The notes beneath the pieces are model-generated. The model was given only the letters and a program-made list of their open reading frames with translations, had not been told where the DNA came from and did no database searches. A program made the translations under genes and the position numbers. From Rhododendron vialii (taxonomy: Eukaryota > Streptophyta > Magnoliopsida > Ericales > Ericaceae), in the NCBI RefSeq assembly GCF_030253575.1, contig NC_080558.1, positions 34,231,611-34,295,610 on the forward strand: a DNA stretch of 64,000 bases, given 5' to 3'. This document shows positions 55,146 to 64,000 of this stretch, piece by piece; positions within the stretch are counted from its first letter, which is position 1; each line of letters starts with the position of its first letter.

Positions 55146-57048
55146 ATGGCTTCAGAAGGAGGTGAAAAGCCAGATGTTGGTTCCAACCAAGTGGGGGCAG
55201 CAGCAGTAGTAAAGAAATTACCAAAGGGCGTTTGGGTGGTACCATTGCTGAGGGTGGTAGCATTTTTGGCGACTCTTGCAGCGACGATTGTGATGGGAAT
55301 TAACAGAGAGACTAAAACAATAGTGGTAGCACTAATTGGAAGCAGCCCTATAAGTGCCACTCTCACTGCCAAGTTCCAACACACTCCAGCATTTGTGTAA
55401 GCCTGCTAATTAACCCTTCCTTAATTAATTCCTTTATCTAACATATATATGTCATAACATTATTAACATAGTATTACGTACTACTTTACTCCCAATTCAT
55501 ATTTCACCTGTTAATTGAATTTTTGTAAGTTTCGCATGCGCATGTATTAGAAAATTTAAAAAAAAAAATTTCGGCTCCTTAGTTAAATGTCTTTGTATCA
55601 TGTTTTCCTCTTTTAATGACTTTATGAATTTTAAAAATCTCCTCATTTTCTTTTTCACCCGATTAAAAAAAATTGTTCAAAACCATTAGCGTCATGCGCG
55701 ACCCAACTCAAAGAGTTAGAATGTATGATTGGTCAGTGAAACGAAATCACCTTTAATGCCTTTTTAACTTCCCATTTGTAAAATATTTTCAAAAAACCCA
55801 GATTTATACTTTGAAGAGCATAAGCATGTGAATCAACTAAAATACAAGGCCCATTTTTTTATTGATGCTTTAGGCCTCCAATTGTCTTGAGCCGGCCCTG
55901 AATGCACTTGCTTGCTTTTGTTTTTCGTCTCTTTTTGTTTTCTCAAAGCGAGGTTTAGTGGTCGGTTTTCATAACTGTATGGCTATGTTTTTTGTTGTTG
56001 TTGTTGTTGTTGTGGTTGTGAGGCAACCATATGACTTAATTAATTTCAGAAGATACTACGACAGTAAGCAAGTTTATGTATTCTTAAAGTTTATGTATAT
56101 ATGCATGCAGGTTCTTCGTTATTGCCAATGCAATCGCCAGCTTTCATAACCTGTTGATGCTGGCTGTGGAGTGTTTTGGAAACAAGTTTGATTTCAAGGG
56201 ACTACGTCTTCTGTTGATCCCCATTTTAGACATGGTAATTAATCAATGAGAACACTTTTCCAGGCGTTCGTGTAATTATCCATGTACTAATCCAGGAGCA
56301 CCGCCACGTGATGCTTCGGACCACTCTAGAACCACACATTTATGTAGAATTCATACGCTTAGTCGTGAACCCTACGAGAATGTGTGATTATGGGCAGTCC
56401 GAAACACCACGTGACGGTGCTCACAATCTACTGAATAAATTCACGTTTTCTAGGCATTCTCTATGTTTCATAATCACAAAGGAATTTATCAATTTCAGGC
56501 CGATTTTTTCATATTGCAACTAGGAGTACTATATACCAAAAAAAAAAATTTTCTAGTACTTTCACATATTGAACCTGATATTTACTCCCTCCGCCAGATA
56601 TCATTTATCCTTGTTTAAAATTATATTTGATACTTTCGGATAAAAATAAATGGTACTTAACTTTTTGACCTATTTTGCTCCAATTTAAATATCTCATGTA
56701 ATATTTTAGATTGGTGTGTAAAAGTTAAAAAATTATAAACAAAATTTCTATAACTTCCTCAAATAACAGCTCTTTGTTTTACCTCTTGTATATCAGATGA
56801 TAGTGGCCCTTGTGTCAGCTGGGGCAGGTGGAGCAGTATTCATGGGTGAGCTAGGGCGGAATGGTAACTCACATGCTAGGTGGAACAAAATCTGTGACAA
56901 GTTCGAGTCCTTCTGCGACCATGGCGCTGGCGCCTTTATCGCCTGCTTCATCGGCCTCCTCCTCCTGATGATCATCAACGTCATTTCCATCCTCAACCTT
57001 CGAAATCATCTCAAGTACTCCTCGACCAACTACTCTTTTCTCCCTTGA
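55146..57048 (+). CDS. CASP-like membrane protein (CASPL family)
   Basis: Three exons, 55146-55396, 56111-56234 and 56797-57048, join in phase to give 208 residues. Four predicted membrane helices lie at about 31-52, 82-104, 117-142 and 168-193. The family's conserved arginine in helix 1 (R36, LLRVVAF) and aspartate in helix 3 (D124, ILDMMIVAL) are present, as are two cysteines in the second outer loop (KICDKFESFC). GNSHARWNKIC is a CASPL1-type motif. CASP and CASP-like proteins (DUF588) form plasma-membrane scaffolds, the best known guiding Casparian-strip lignin. The length is normal. The tissue role of this member cannot be told. Intron 2 contains a foldback element. Confidence 0.93.
56248..56462. 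mobile_element. foldback element in CASPL intron 2
   Basis: GAGCACCGCCACGTGATGCT (56294) pairs with the inverted GGTG-TTTCGG region: CCGAAACACCACGTGACGGTGCTC (56400-56423). AACACTTTTCCAGGCGTTCG outside may pair with ACGTTTTCTAGGCATTCTC. Each arm carries a CACGTG core. About 215 bp. Confidence 0.65.
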
Positions 57049-57621
57049 TCGATGCTGCATGCGTGCAGAATTAAGCAAACGAATGAACCAATGAATAATC
57101 CTGATGATCGATCATCGAGCCATCCATATCCTTAAACTCGTGTGACTTCATGTGTGTTTATTAGTACTTTCTTAATAACTATCTTGCTGGTTTGGAGAAT
57201 TGTATTACAGCACTCTTGTTGCAAAAATCTGAAAACACAGACCACTTACTGGTGGTGAGTCCTACAACATGTTAAGTGAACTCCTGTGGAACCCTCCTCT
57301 TGTGTGCGATTTGATTCTAGATTTGTGTGTTTTATATATAGTAATGTTACAGTTGTGAAACTTGAGCTTCCAACTTTTGATTTTAAGCTTTGTGATTCTT
57401 CTTGTGAATTAAAGAGATCTAGCATGTGTTATTTACCGTTATTGTTTACGTTTGTATGATCTCATTTTAACAAGATTGAGTGCGACTCTATGGAGCAATC
57501 GTAGTGTGCCTAGCTCAATATGTTTTTACCAAGATCTCACCATCGTGATCTGATACATTCAGTATATGTAGAATTTGCTGAGTAGATCATTTAGGACAAA
57601 AATCAAATTGATCCAATATAA
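57049..57621. other. 3' flank of CASPL gene
   Basis: 3' untranslated and intergenic sequence. No other gene recognised before the tandem duplication at 57622. Confidence 0.5.
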
Positions 57622-58165
57622 CTAACCCCTTGGTCGGTCAACCTTTTGGTATGAAAAAATGAATGATTAGTATAATTCTAAAAATCAAATGTGAAATATA
57701 AATCTAACTTGATCATGTCATTTTACCGATATTTGATTAACTTGATTTTTGTTGCAATTGTAATATTCAACGAGCACTATAAGTTGAATGAATCATATGA
57801 GTGCATTTGTGCACTGGATCCTACGTCTTGGTAAGGGAAAGTCTTAGATGAAGTTTTTCTATTTGATAGTGGGATGAAGTTAATTAGCCCCTTGGTCGGT
57901 CAACCTTTGGTATGAAAAAATGAATGATTAGCATAATTCCAAAAATCAAATTTCAAATATAAATCTATCTTGATCATGTGGTTTTACCAATATTTAATTG
58001 ACTTGATTTTGCAATTGTAATATTCAATGAACGCTACAAGTTGAATGACTCTATGCCTGTAGGGCATTAGTGCACTTTAGGGATCCTTTGTCTTGGTAAG
58101 GGAACAAGGGAAACACCCAGCTATAGATGAAGTTTTTCTATTTGATATTGGGATGAAGTTAATTT
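57622..58165. repeat. tandem duplication, about 262-bp unit
   Basis: CCCCTTGGTCGGTCAACC starts at 57626 and 57888. Both units continue with GTATGAAAAAATGAATGATT, AACTTGATTTT, CAATTGTAATATTCAA and GGGATGAAGTTAATT in order. The second unit has a small insertion (AACAAGGGAAACACCCAGC). No coding capacity. Confidence 0.88.
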
Positions 58166-58692
58166 TCAAAAGGGGAAAAACAGAAAGATGGAGAAGGAAA
58201 ATTGATGAAAATAAAAAAATATAGGTGAAAAGAATATTTTCGGAACAATTAGTGGTCATAATCAATCACGTACTCATTATAATCTAATTGAAACAAAAAT
58301 ATATATGACTATGTTTTGAAACAAAAAGGGCAAAACAAAAATATAAAATATCTTTTGAATATATAAAGACATATATGATTGAATCCCATCGAAAGTGGGC
58401 GATGGAATTGATCATTAGGAATTAGAATTAGTTGAAGTGCACGTAATCTGACCCAAACACTTGAGTTATCAAAAATAAAATAAAAGCCTTACCACAGTTT
58501 AATTCTCCTAAGTGGACCTCGTATTTTCCAATGTCATCTAAAATTCCCATGCTTCTTTCCTGCTAAACTTTCAAGTTTAACAATACGATCTCAATGCAAG
58601 ATCTTCATCTCTCTTAACTATAGTCATCCTAGTAATTGTAGATGGTAAACGTAATCTAGCAAACAAACGATAGATTGATCTTGATATCGATC

Positions 58693-59169
58693 TTAAAAAT
58701 ATTGTAAGGTACAAAGGATAGATTGATCTTTGATAAAACACAACGGCCAACAGCATAAAGCACATACTACAATGGTAAAACCTAAAATAAAGGAACCAAA
58801 AGCAAAGGCATTCAAATGGGTACTACCATCTTCAAACCAATCTTCAACTTGAAAGTCAGTGCTCACATGTAGAATTGTGTCCCCAAACACAAATTGAACA
58901 TGTAGATACCTATCGAGTTTGTTCCCCAACAGTAAATTCTTTTGACGAATTAACGTTCTCTCTTTTACCCCCTTATGTTTCGCTGCAGAGAAACAAAAAA
59001 TCGAACCCACATTTCGCTTTATTAAAAGAGAACATAAGATGCGAATAATGGAGAATTTGCAGCAATTATCATAAACAGCAGTTAAAAGGGTCGGTAGCCT
59101 GTGGCCTGTATAACTTGTCGATTCAATCTGTGATATCCATTGGTCCAAACAAGGAGTATACTCATCCAT
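58693..59169 (-). CDS. unrecognised 158-codon open frame
   Basis: A minus-strand frame with a Cys/Leu-rich C-terminal hydrophobic helix (FGSFILGFTIVVCALCCWPLCF, about residues 123-144) and a mid-region LLLGNKLDRYLHVQFVFGDT. It starts MDEYTPCLDQWISQ. I recognise no family; a membrane-anchored small protein is conceivable, but so is a degenerate exon. No promoter evidence. Confidence 0.25.
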   Translation of the reverse strand: MDEYTPCLDQWISQIESTSYTGHRLPTLLTAVYDNCCKFSIIRILCSLLIKRNVGSIFCFSAAKHKGVKERTLIRQKNLLLGNKLDRYLHVQFVFGDTILHVSTDFQVEDWFEDGSTHLNAFAFGSFILGFTIVVCALCCWPLCFIKDQSILCTLQYF

Positions 59170-59390
59170 AAAATCAGAGCAATCTGATTATGAAATGATC
59201 ATACATAACACCTAAATAACTGTATCCAAACACATGCATCCATCTGATCGATAAAGTCATTAAGTTATCCAAAACATGCTTTTAACTAAAAATCCATCAT
59301 TGCACGAGTCCACCATTTATCTGTGAAACAGGATAAAAACCCATCAATATCCATCCATCCATCACAATATTTTTTATTTTTGTCAGCCCA

Positions 59391-59535
59391 TGTTAGAAGT
59401 GTTAGTAGAATAAGTGGGTTTGTCCCACGTCGCCAATCTAATGTACTTGTAACTCTCCAAAGTAATATAAATATATGTGTGTGTGTGTTAGGGTGAAATA
59501 TACTCTACACACTTTCTCTATTCTTCCAAACAACA
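59391..59535 (+). mobile_element. short 5' LTR of Ty1/Copia element
   Basis: Starts TGTTAGAAGTGTTAGTAGAA, contains GTCCCACGTCGCC and TATAAATATATG (59466), and ends CCAAACAACA directly before the primer-binding site. 145 bp is short for Copia, though some families have LTRs of this size. Confidence 0.75.
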
Positions 59536-59547
59536 TGGTATCAGAGC
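59536..59547 (+). other. primer-binding site (initiator tRNA-Met)
   Basis: TGGTATCAGAGC, the classic plant Copia site complementary to the 3' end of initiator methionine tRNA, abutting the LTR. Confidence 0.92.
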
Positions 59548-60419
59548 GTAACCCGCCATAGATCTACCGTACCCATCTGTCACCTGATGGGACTTTGGTG
59601 TATATTTATAAAACATTGTGTTTGCTTATTGTCCCACATTGCCTAGTTACAAAACTCCTTTCTATCTTAAATGACATTTGCACACTAACGGGTTTGAGAA
59701 TGAGGACCCAATGAGAGGTCTTGCGCTTGGAAAAATGGGCCAAGGCCCAAAGGCAAATTGGAAAATTGATTTGGAAACCAGTTAATCGGGTGCGCGTTAC
59801 GAGTTATTCGCGCGCAGGAGGGGGGGTGCAAATCCGAGGATTTGAGCCTCGCACACATACTATAGTTTAAGCCCACGTTTTGCTAAAATTCTGAAAGGTT
59901 TTTTTTTTTTGCTACAAAATTGTTAGTCAATCAAATCTTTTTCGAAATGGAAAGTGTGTTCATTGAAAACGTGTGCTAAATCAAAGCAACTGATTTGATT
60001 TGATTTTTTGTTTCCAAAAACTAGCATAGCCGCTCCTTCCTCCATCTATAAATTCACTATTTCAGACTCGTTTTAGATACAGAAAAAAAAATTCAACTCT
60101 CTTCCACCCCTAAAAGTTTTGGAGTAAAAGTTTCGGAGTTCGAGCAATAGGTTGATCGTGTGTTTTGTTCTCAGTTTTCTTCCGTGCAGAGAAGGCTGAG
60201 CAAAGGTGGTGAATTTTGGGCTGATTTATCCTGGGGACGGCGTGGCATTAGCGAACTGCTTGCACAATCTAGGCAGAGCCGCAAAACGTCTTAAAGAAAG
60301 CGACCTAGTCCGCGACTCAACCCAGACATCATTCTTCAATTTGGTATTCTGTATTTCACTAGCAGATTTCGAGGTAATTCGTTCTTATTTTACAATAATT
60401 TTAAGACATTCAATCTGCC
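59548..60419 (+). other. leader of Copia element
   Basis: About 870 bp between primer-binding site and gag start, with no recognised coding sequence. Confidence 0.5.
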
Positions 60420-62547
60420 ATGGATTCTGAAAACAAGATTTCTGTTACCACCACTGATATCAACAAACCTTTTCGCTTTGAGGGGTTGCATTTTAAATGT
60501 TGGAAGCAAAAGGTGTTTTTCTTTCTAACTACTCAAAAACTTGCTGGTTGTTGTGATTCTGTGAAACCTGTTGCTGCTAATCTTCCTACTGCTGAAAACA
60601 CTAAGGAGATAGCAAAATGGACCAATGATGATTTTTTGTGCAAGAACTACATTCTTAATGCTTTGACTGATGATCTTTATGATTATTATTCCAATTTTCA
60701 CACTCCTAAAGAACTATGGGATGCCCTCTAGAAAAAGTTTGATACCGAAGAGGCTGGAACTAAAAAATATGCTGTTAGTCGTTACTTGAAGTTTTCTATG
60801 GTTGATGACAAATCTGTGGTTTCCCAAGCACACGATTTACAGAAAATTGCACATGAAATAGTTTCTGAGGGCATGGCTATTTGTGAACAATTTCAGGTTG
60901 CTGTTCTTATTGATAAATTGCCTCCTAGTTGGAAAGACTTTAAAAAGAATCTCCCTCACAAGTCAAAAGATTTTTCTATGGAAAGCTTGATTGTTTGGCT
61001 CCGTATTGAGGAGGAGGCTCGAAAATAGGATCTGAAGGATGAGGTTCTCCTTGTTGCAAACAAAAAGAACCACAGTTCGGCTATGCTCAAGCCGAAAGGA
61101 GGAATCGTGAAGTCAAATCAGAACCAGAATCGGAACGAAAAACTGAATCAGAACAAGAAGTTACCCGCTAGGCTCGAAACACGGACTCTGTCCAATTTGT
61201 GTGATACAATTGTAACAAGCCTGGCCATATGGCAAGAAATTGCAAGAACCCCAGGCGAACCTGGTGGATGGAGAACCACTAGTGGCTATGATATCAGAGG
61301 TTAATCTGATAAGTGGTTTAGAAGGGTGGTGGATAGACACTGGCGCCTCTCGCCATGTCTGTTATGATCGCTCCTTGTTCAAAAAGTATTCTGAGGCTGA
61401 TGATAAGAAAGTTTTGTTGGGAGACTCCCACACCACTAAGGTTCTTGGTACTGGTGAGGTTGATCTCAAGTTCACTTCTGGAAGGACTGTCACTCTGAAG
61501 GAAGTCCTGCACACTCCAGAAATGAGGAAGAATCTTGTATCTGACTACCTCCTTAATAAGGCCGAATTTACCCAGACTATAGGAGCAGATCAGTATACTC
61601 TTACTAAAAATGGCATGTTTGTTGGAAAGGGTTATGCATCTGATGCCATGTTTAAGCTTACTATTGATATGAATAAAAGTGCATCTTCTTCTTACATTGT
61701 TTGTTCTGTTAATATGTGGCATGTTATACTTTGTCATGTTAACAAGAAACTGATTAAATATGAGCAACTTAGGTTTCATTCCTAATATCTCCTTAAATGA
61801 TTTTGAAAAATGTGAATCATGTAGCAAGGCTAAGATCACAAAGAAGCCTCATAAATCAACTTTTAAGGAGACCGAATGTTAGATTTGATCCATTCTGATA
61901 TGTGTGAATTAGATGGAGTTCTCACTAGAAATGGACATCGATACTTTATCACGTTTATTGATGATCATTCGAGTTACACCTCTGTGTGTTTGATGAAGCA
62001 TAAGAATGAAGCATTTGATATGTTTAAAATCTTTTTTAATGAGGTCGAAAATCAGTTCCAAAGAAATATTAAAAGACTCCATAGTGATAAAGGCACCGAG
62101 TATGATTCAAATGAGTTCATTGCATTTTACAACTCTACTGGTATTATTCATGAGAAAATTGCTCCATATTCACCCGAAATGAATGGAAAGGCTGAACGCA
62201 AGAATCGAACTTTGTGTGAACTTGTAGTTGATATTATGCTTAGTTCGGGTGTAGCTTCACATTGGTGGGGTGAAATTTTATTGACTGCATATGTGCTGAA
62301 TAAAATTCCTAATTCTAAGTCTTTGATTTCACCTTATGAATTATGGAAAAACAAAAGGCCCAATGTGTCATATTTTAAAGTTTGGGGTTGTTTAGCATAT
62401 GTTCGTATTCCTGGCCCGAAAAGGTCAAAACTTGCGAGTAGAGCTTATGAATGCGTTTTTATTGGTTATGCTGTGAATAGTAAAGCATATAAGTTCTTTG
62501 ATATTAACAATAAGGTTGTAGAGACCAGGATAATTTTAATTTTTGAA
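60420..62547 (+). pseudogene. Ty1/Copia gag-protease-integrase remnant
   Basis: Gag starts MDSENKISVTTTD and includes RFEGLHFKCWKQKV and ELWDAL, with TAG stops at 60729 and 61026. After a frameshift the zinc knuckle reads YNCNKPGHMARNC, with a TGA (61202) exactly where its first cysteine should be. The protease has DTGAS (61336-61350). Integrase follows after another frameshift, with ITFIDDHSSY, LHSDKGTEY and PEMNGKAERKN holding the three acidic residues of the catalytic triad, and WGCLAYVRIP further on. Similarity ends near VVETRIILIFE (about 62547). Reverse transcriptase, RNase H and the 3' LTR are missing. Several disabling changes make it dead. Confidence 0.9.
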
Positions 62548-63071
62548 ATGTTTATTAAATGCCTAAATGGGAGAATATGGTTTATTTGGTGGTAAATTGA
62601 ATTAAGGATTAAAATGATAAGATTGAAACTTGAGGAAGTGTGGGTGTAATATAAAGATATAGGGGTATATATCTAGTGGGTGTGTGTATAGGAGATAATT
62701 ATATCTCCCATTTTCTCTCTCTACAGTCCTCTCTCCCTCTTTCCACTGAAAAATCTCTCTCTCTCCTCTCACTCAAAACTTCACTCCATCTAACAAAAAT
62801 CTCAAGGATCCATCTCTAGAACACTACCTCGAGCTTGTATCGCATTGGGTGAGGCTCAGAGAGGAGTTCTTGGTCAATTCCGGAGTTGGAAGGTCTAGGG
62901 CTCCCTTGGACTTCGAATAATCGCTTGGGTTTCGTTCGAATCACTTGAGGTAGGGATTTCTTACTCTCTCTATGTGTTTATGAATTGATTGTGTGCTTAG
63001 ATTGTGTCTTAATTCATTGTTGTTGTTGGGATTTTGCCCTTCGAAGTCTGAAAAAATCACAAAAAAATTTC

Positions 63072-63148
63072 GGGATATAGATACCCCAGCCTTTTCTGGA
63101 CAGCAGTCGTCCAAGTATCAATACCTCATTTTGGGGTATCGATACCCC
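63072..63148. repeat. GGGGTATCGATACCCC palindrome cluster
   Basis: A perfect 16-bp palindrome, GGGGTATCGATACCCC (63133-63148), is preceded by two imperfect versions: GGGATATAGATACCCC (63072) and AAGTATCAATACCTC (63113). TTTCTGGACAG follows or precedes each unit, so this is a degenerate tandem array. Confidence 0.85.
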
Positions 63149-63844
63149 CTTGATTTCTGGACAGTTTTGACACACATTACTCTTTCCATGCTTGTTTGAA
63201 CCCGATACCTTCTAGCACTCTCTAAACACCTTCAAATCACTTCTAAACTTGATTGTTCATACCTCGAAAGATTCATTGACCAACCGGTCTCCTTGGGCTC
63301 TCATTGTAACATAGAAAGGTGTAGAATTCAATGATTAGGGTGTTCGTACATTATTTATGCATTTGGTTGATTGAGGTAGATATTGTGGCATGTCTCAATA
63401 AACGATATAGACTTGTTAAGTGTTATGGCATGACGTAGTGATTGGTGGATTGGCAGACGTATCATGGAGTCATTATTGAATATCGTAGGCTACAAAGTAT
63501 ACTGTAGGATGCATGGTTGGTTGATTAGGGCTTGTCAAATAGTCCAAACGACAATAGAGTAATCCGTATTCTCCTCATTCGTCTTGTTGATCTTTCAAAC
63601 TTTCTTTGGTGCCCGTTCTATGGGATTTTAGTATAGATGTTAATGGGTAGTGCGACGTAGAATTGTTTGTGGGTTCGGTACGTTTCGTAGAACATTGTGA
63701 TATACTTAGGGAGAAATGAGTGATTTATCAATTAGTTGAGGTTATGATATGGTTGATTGTTTTGAAATGCTTGAATTGTGACTGATCAATCGACGTGTGG
63801 ACATAACGGACTTGACACTACGCGTATCACCATTCGGTGGTGAG

Positions 63845-63898
63845 ACGACCAGACTTAACACGACAGGTATCACGACCAGACTTAACACGACAGGTATC
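63845..63898. repeat. perfect 27-bp tandem duplication
   Basis: ACGACCAGACTTAACACGAC plus AGGTATC is repeated exactly twice. Related units (GACTTGACACTACGCGTATC at about 63808, GACCGGAATTGGCATTACGG at about 63918) surround it, so the array is wider and degenerate. Confidence 0.9.
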
Positions 63899-64000
63899 CC
63901 ACGACGGTGGTGATATGACCGGAATTGGCATTACGGGTATCATCATGGGCATTCGATGAGATGACCGGACTACGCACGAAACATGCAAAAACAATGATTA

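Larger units (their letters stand above)
62548..64000 (+). mobile_element. partial LTR of another retrotransposon (Gypsy-like)
   Basis: Non-coding sequence that abuts the broken Copia integrase. It has the layout of a Gypsy LTR: AT-rich start, TATA-like GTAATATAAAG (62647), a CT-rich leader (62715-62780), then a conserved-looking GGTGAGGCTCAGAGAGGAGT. It carries palindromes and a 27-bp tandem repeat. It continues past the window edge, so no primer-binding site is visible. It may also be the 5'-truncated end of a larger insertion. Confidence 0.5.

Noticed and set aside
56580..56640. TACTCCCTCCG string like a Stowaway end in CASPL intron 2
   Set aside because: No matching inverted right end could be found nearby, so an element cannot be delimited.
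1..64000. tRNA or rRNA genes, riboswitches or origins
   Set aside because: No cloverleaf-compatible gene or rRNA-like segment was recognised by eye; the two tRNA-like matches are retrotransposon primer-binding sites only.

Overview
The window looks like nuclear DNA of a eudicot plant, probably a woody one. It is AT-rich, its genes have GT-AG introns, and it is crowded with plant-type LTR elements, foldback MITEs, a CACTA element and long (CT)n tracts. The order cannot be read from the sequence; Ericales is only a guess. I see no bacterial-type operon, CRISPR array, rRNA gene or tRNA gene.

Three host genes can be modelled exon by exon with intact reading frames. (1) A single-domain B3 DNA-binding protein, minus strand, 27340 to 25358, two exons, 211 codons. 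(2) An LSD1 orthologue with three LSD1-type zinc fingers, plus strand, coding exons between 36086 and 47947, 172 codons, with very large introns full of transposons. (3) A CASP-like four-helix membrane protein, plus strand, 55146-57048, three exons, 208 codons, with a clear TATA box. Decayed host-like sequences are an RPA1-like gene (16269-18569, several stops) and B3-like fragments (12.68-13.54 kb).

The rest is mostly mobile DNA. Positions 1-5601 are the 5' part of a minus-strand Ty3/Gypsy element: a gag remnant, a primer-binding site matching a tRNA-Arg-type 3' end, and a 2.9-kb LTR rich in hairpins. From 5.8 to 9.6 kb there are two MITEs and poorly understood sequence. From 10.5 to 19 kb lie a possible Helitron 5' end, a LINE-derived insertion with an 11-bp target duplication, the B3 fragments and the RPA1 pseudogene. 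A CACTA element starts at 18984, is interrupted by a solo LTR (19799-21790, duplication GTATT) and ends in a truncated transposase at about 25.2 kb. From 27 to 33 kb there is a cluster of foldback elements and a MULE/FAR1 remnant. Inside LSD1 lie a 1.3-kb hAT-like element, a TRIM-like element, LINE fragments and a GC-rich GCCGCCAAG element. From 49.6 to 54.3 kb a Tourist-like MITE is followed by a MITE split by a 3.5-kb solo LTR. From 59.4 kb to the end there is a decayed Ty1/Copia element abutting another LTR fragment.

The three intact genes show no functional link to one another. I did not find a convincing new multi-gene system. The most unusual material is structural: hairpin clusters in LTRs, foldback elements that share an internal core but have different ends, and a long hairpin whose arms carry internal repeats.
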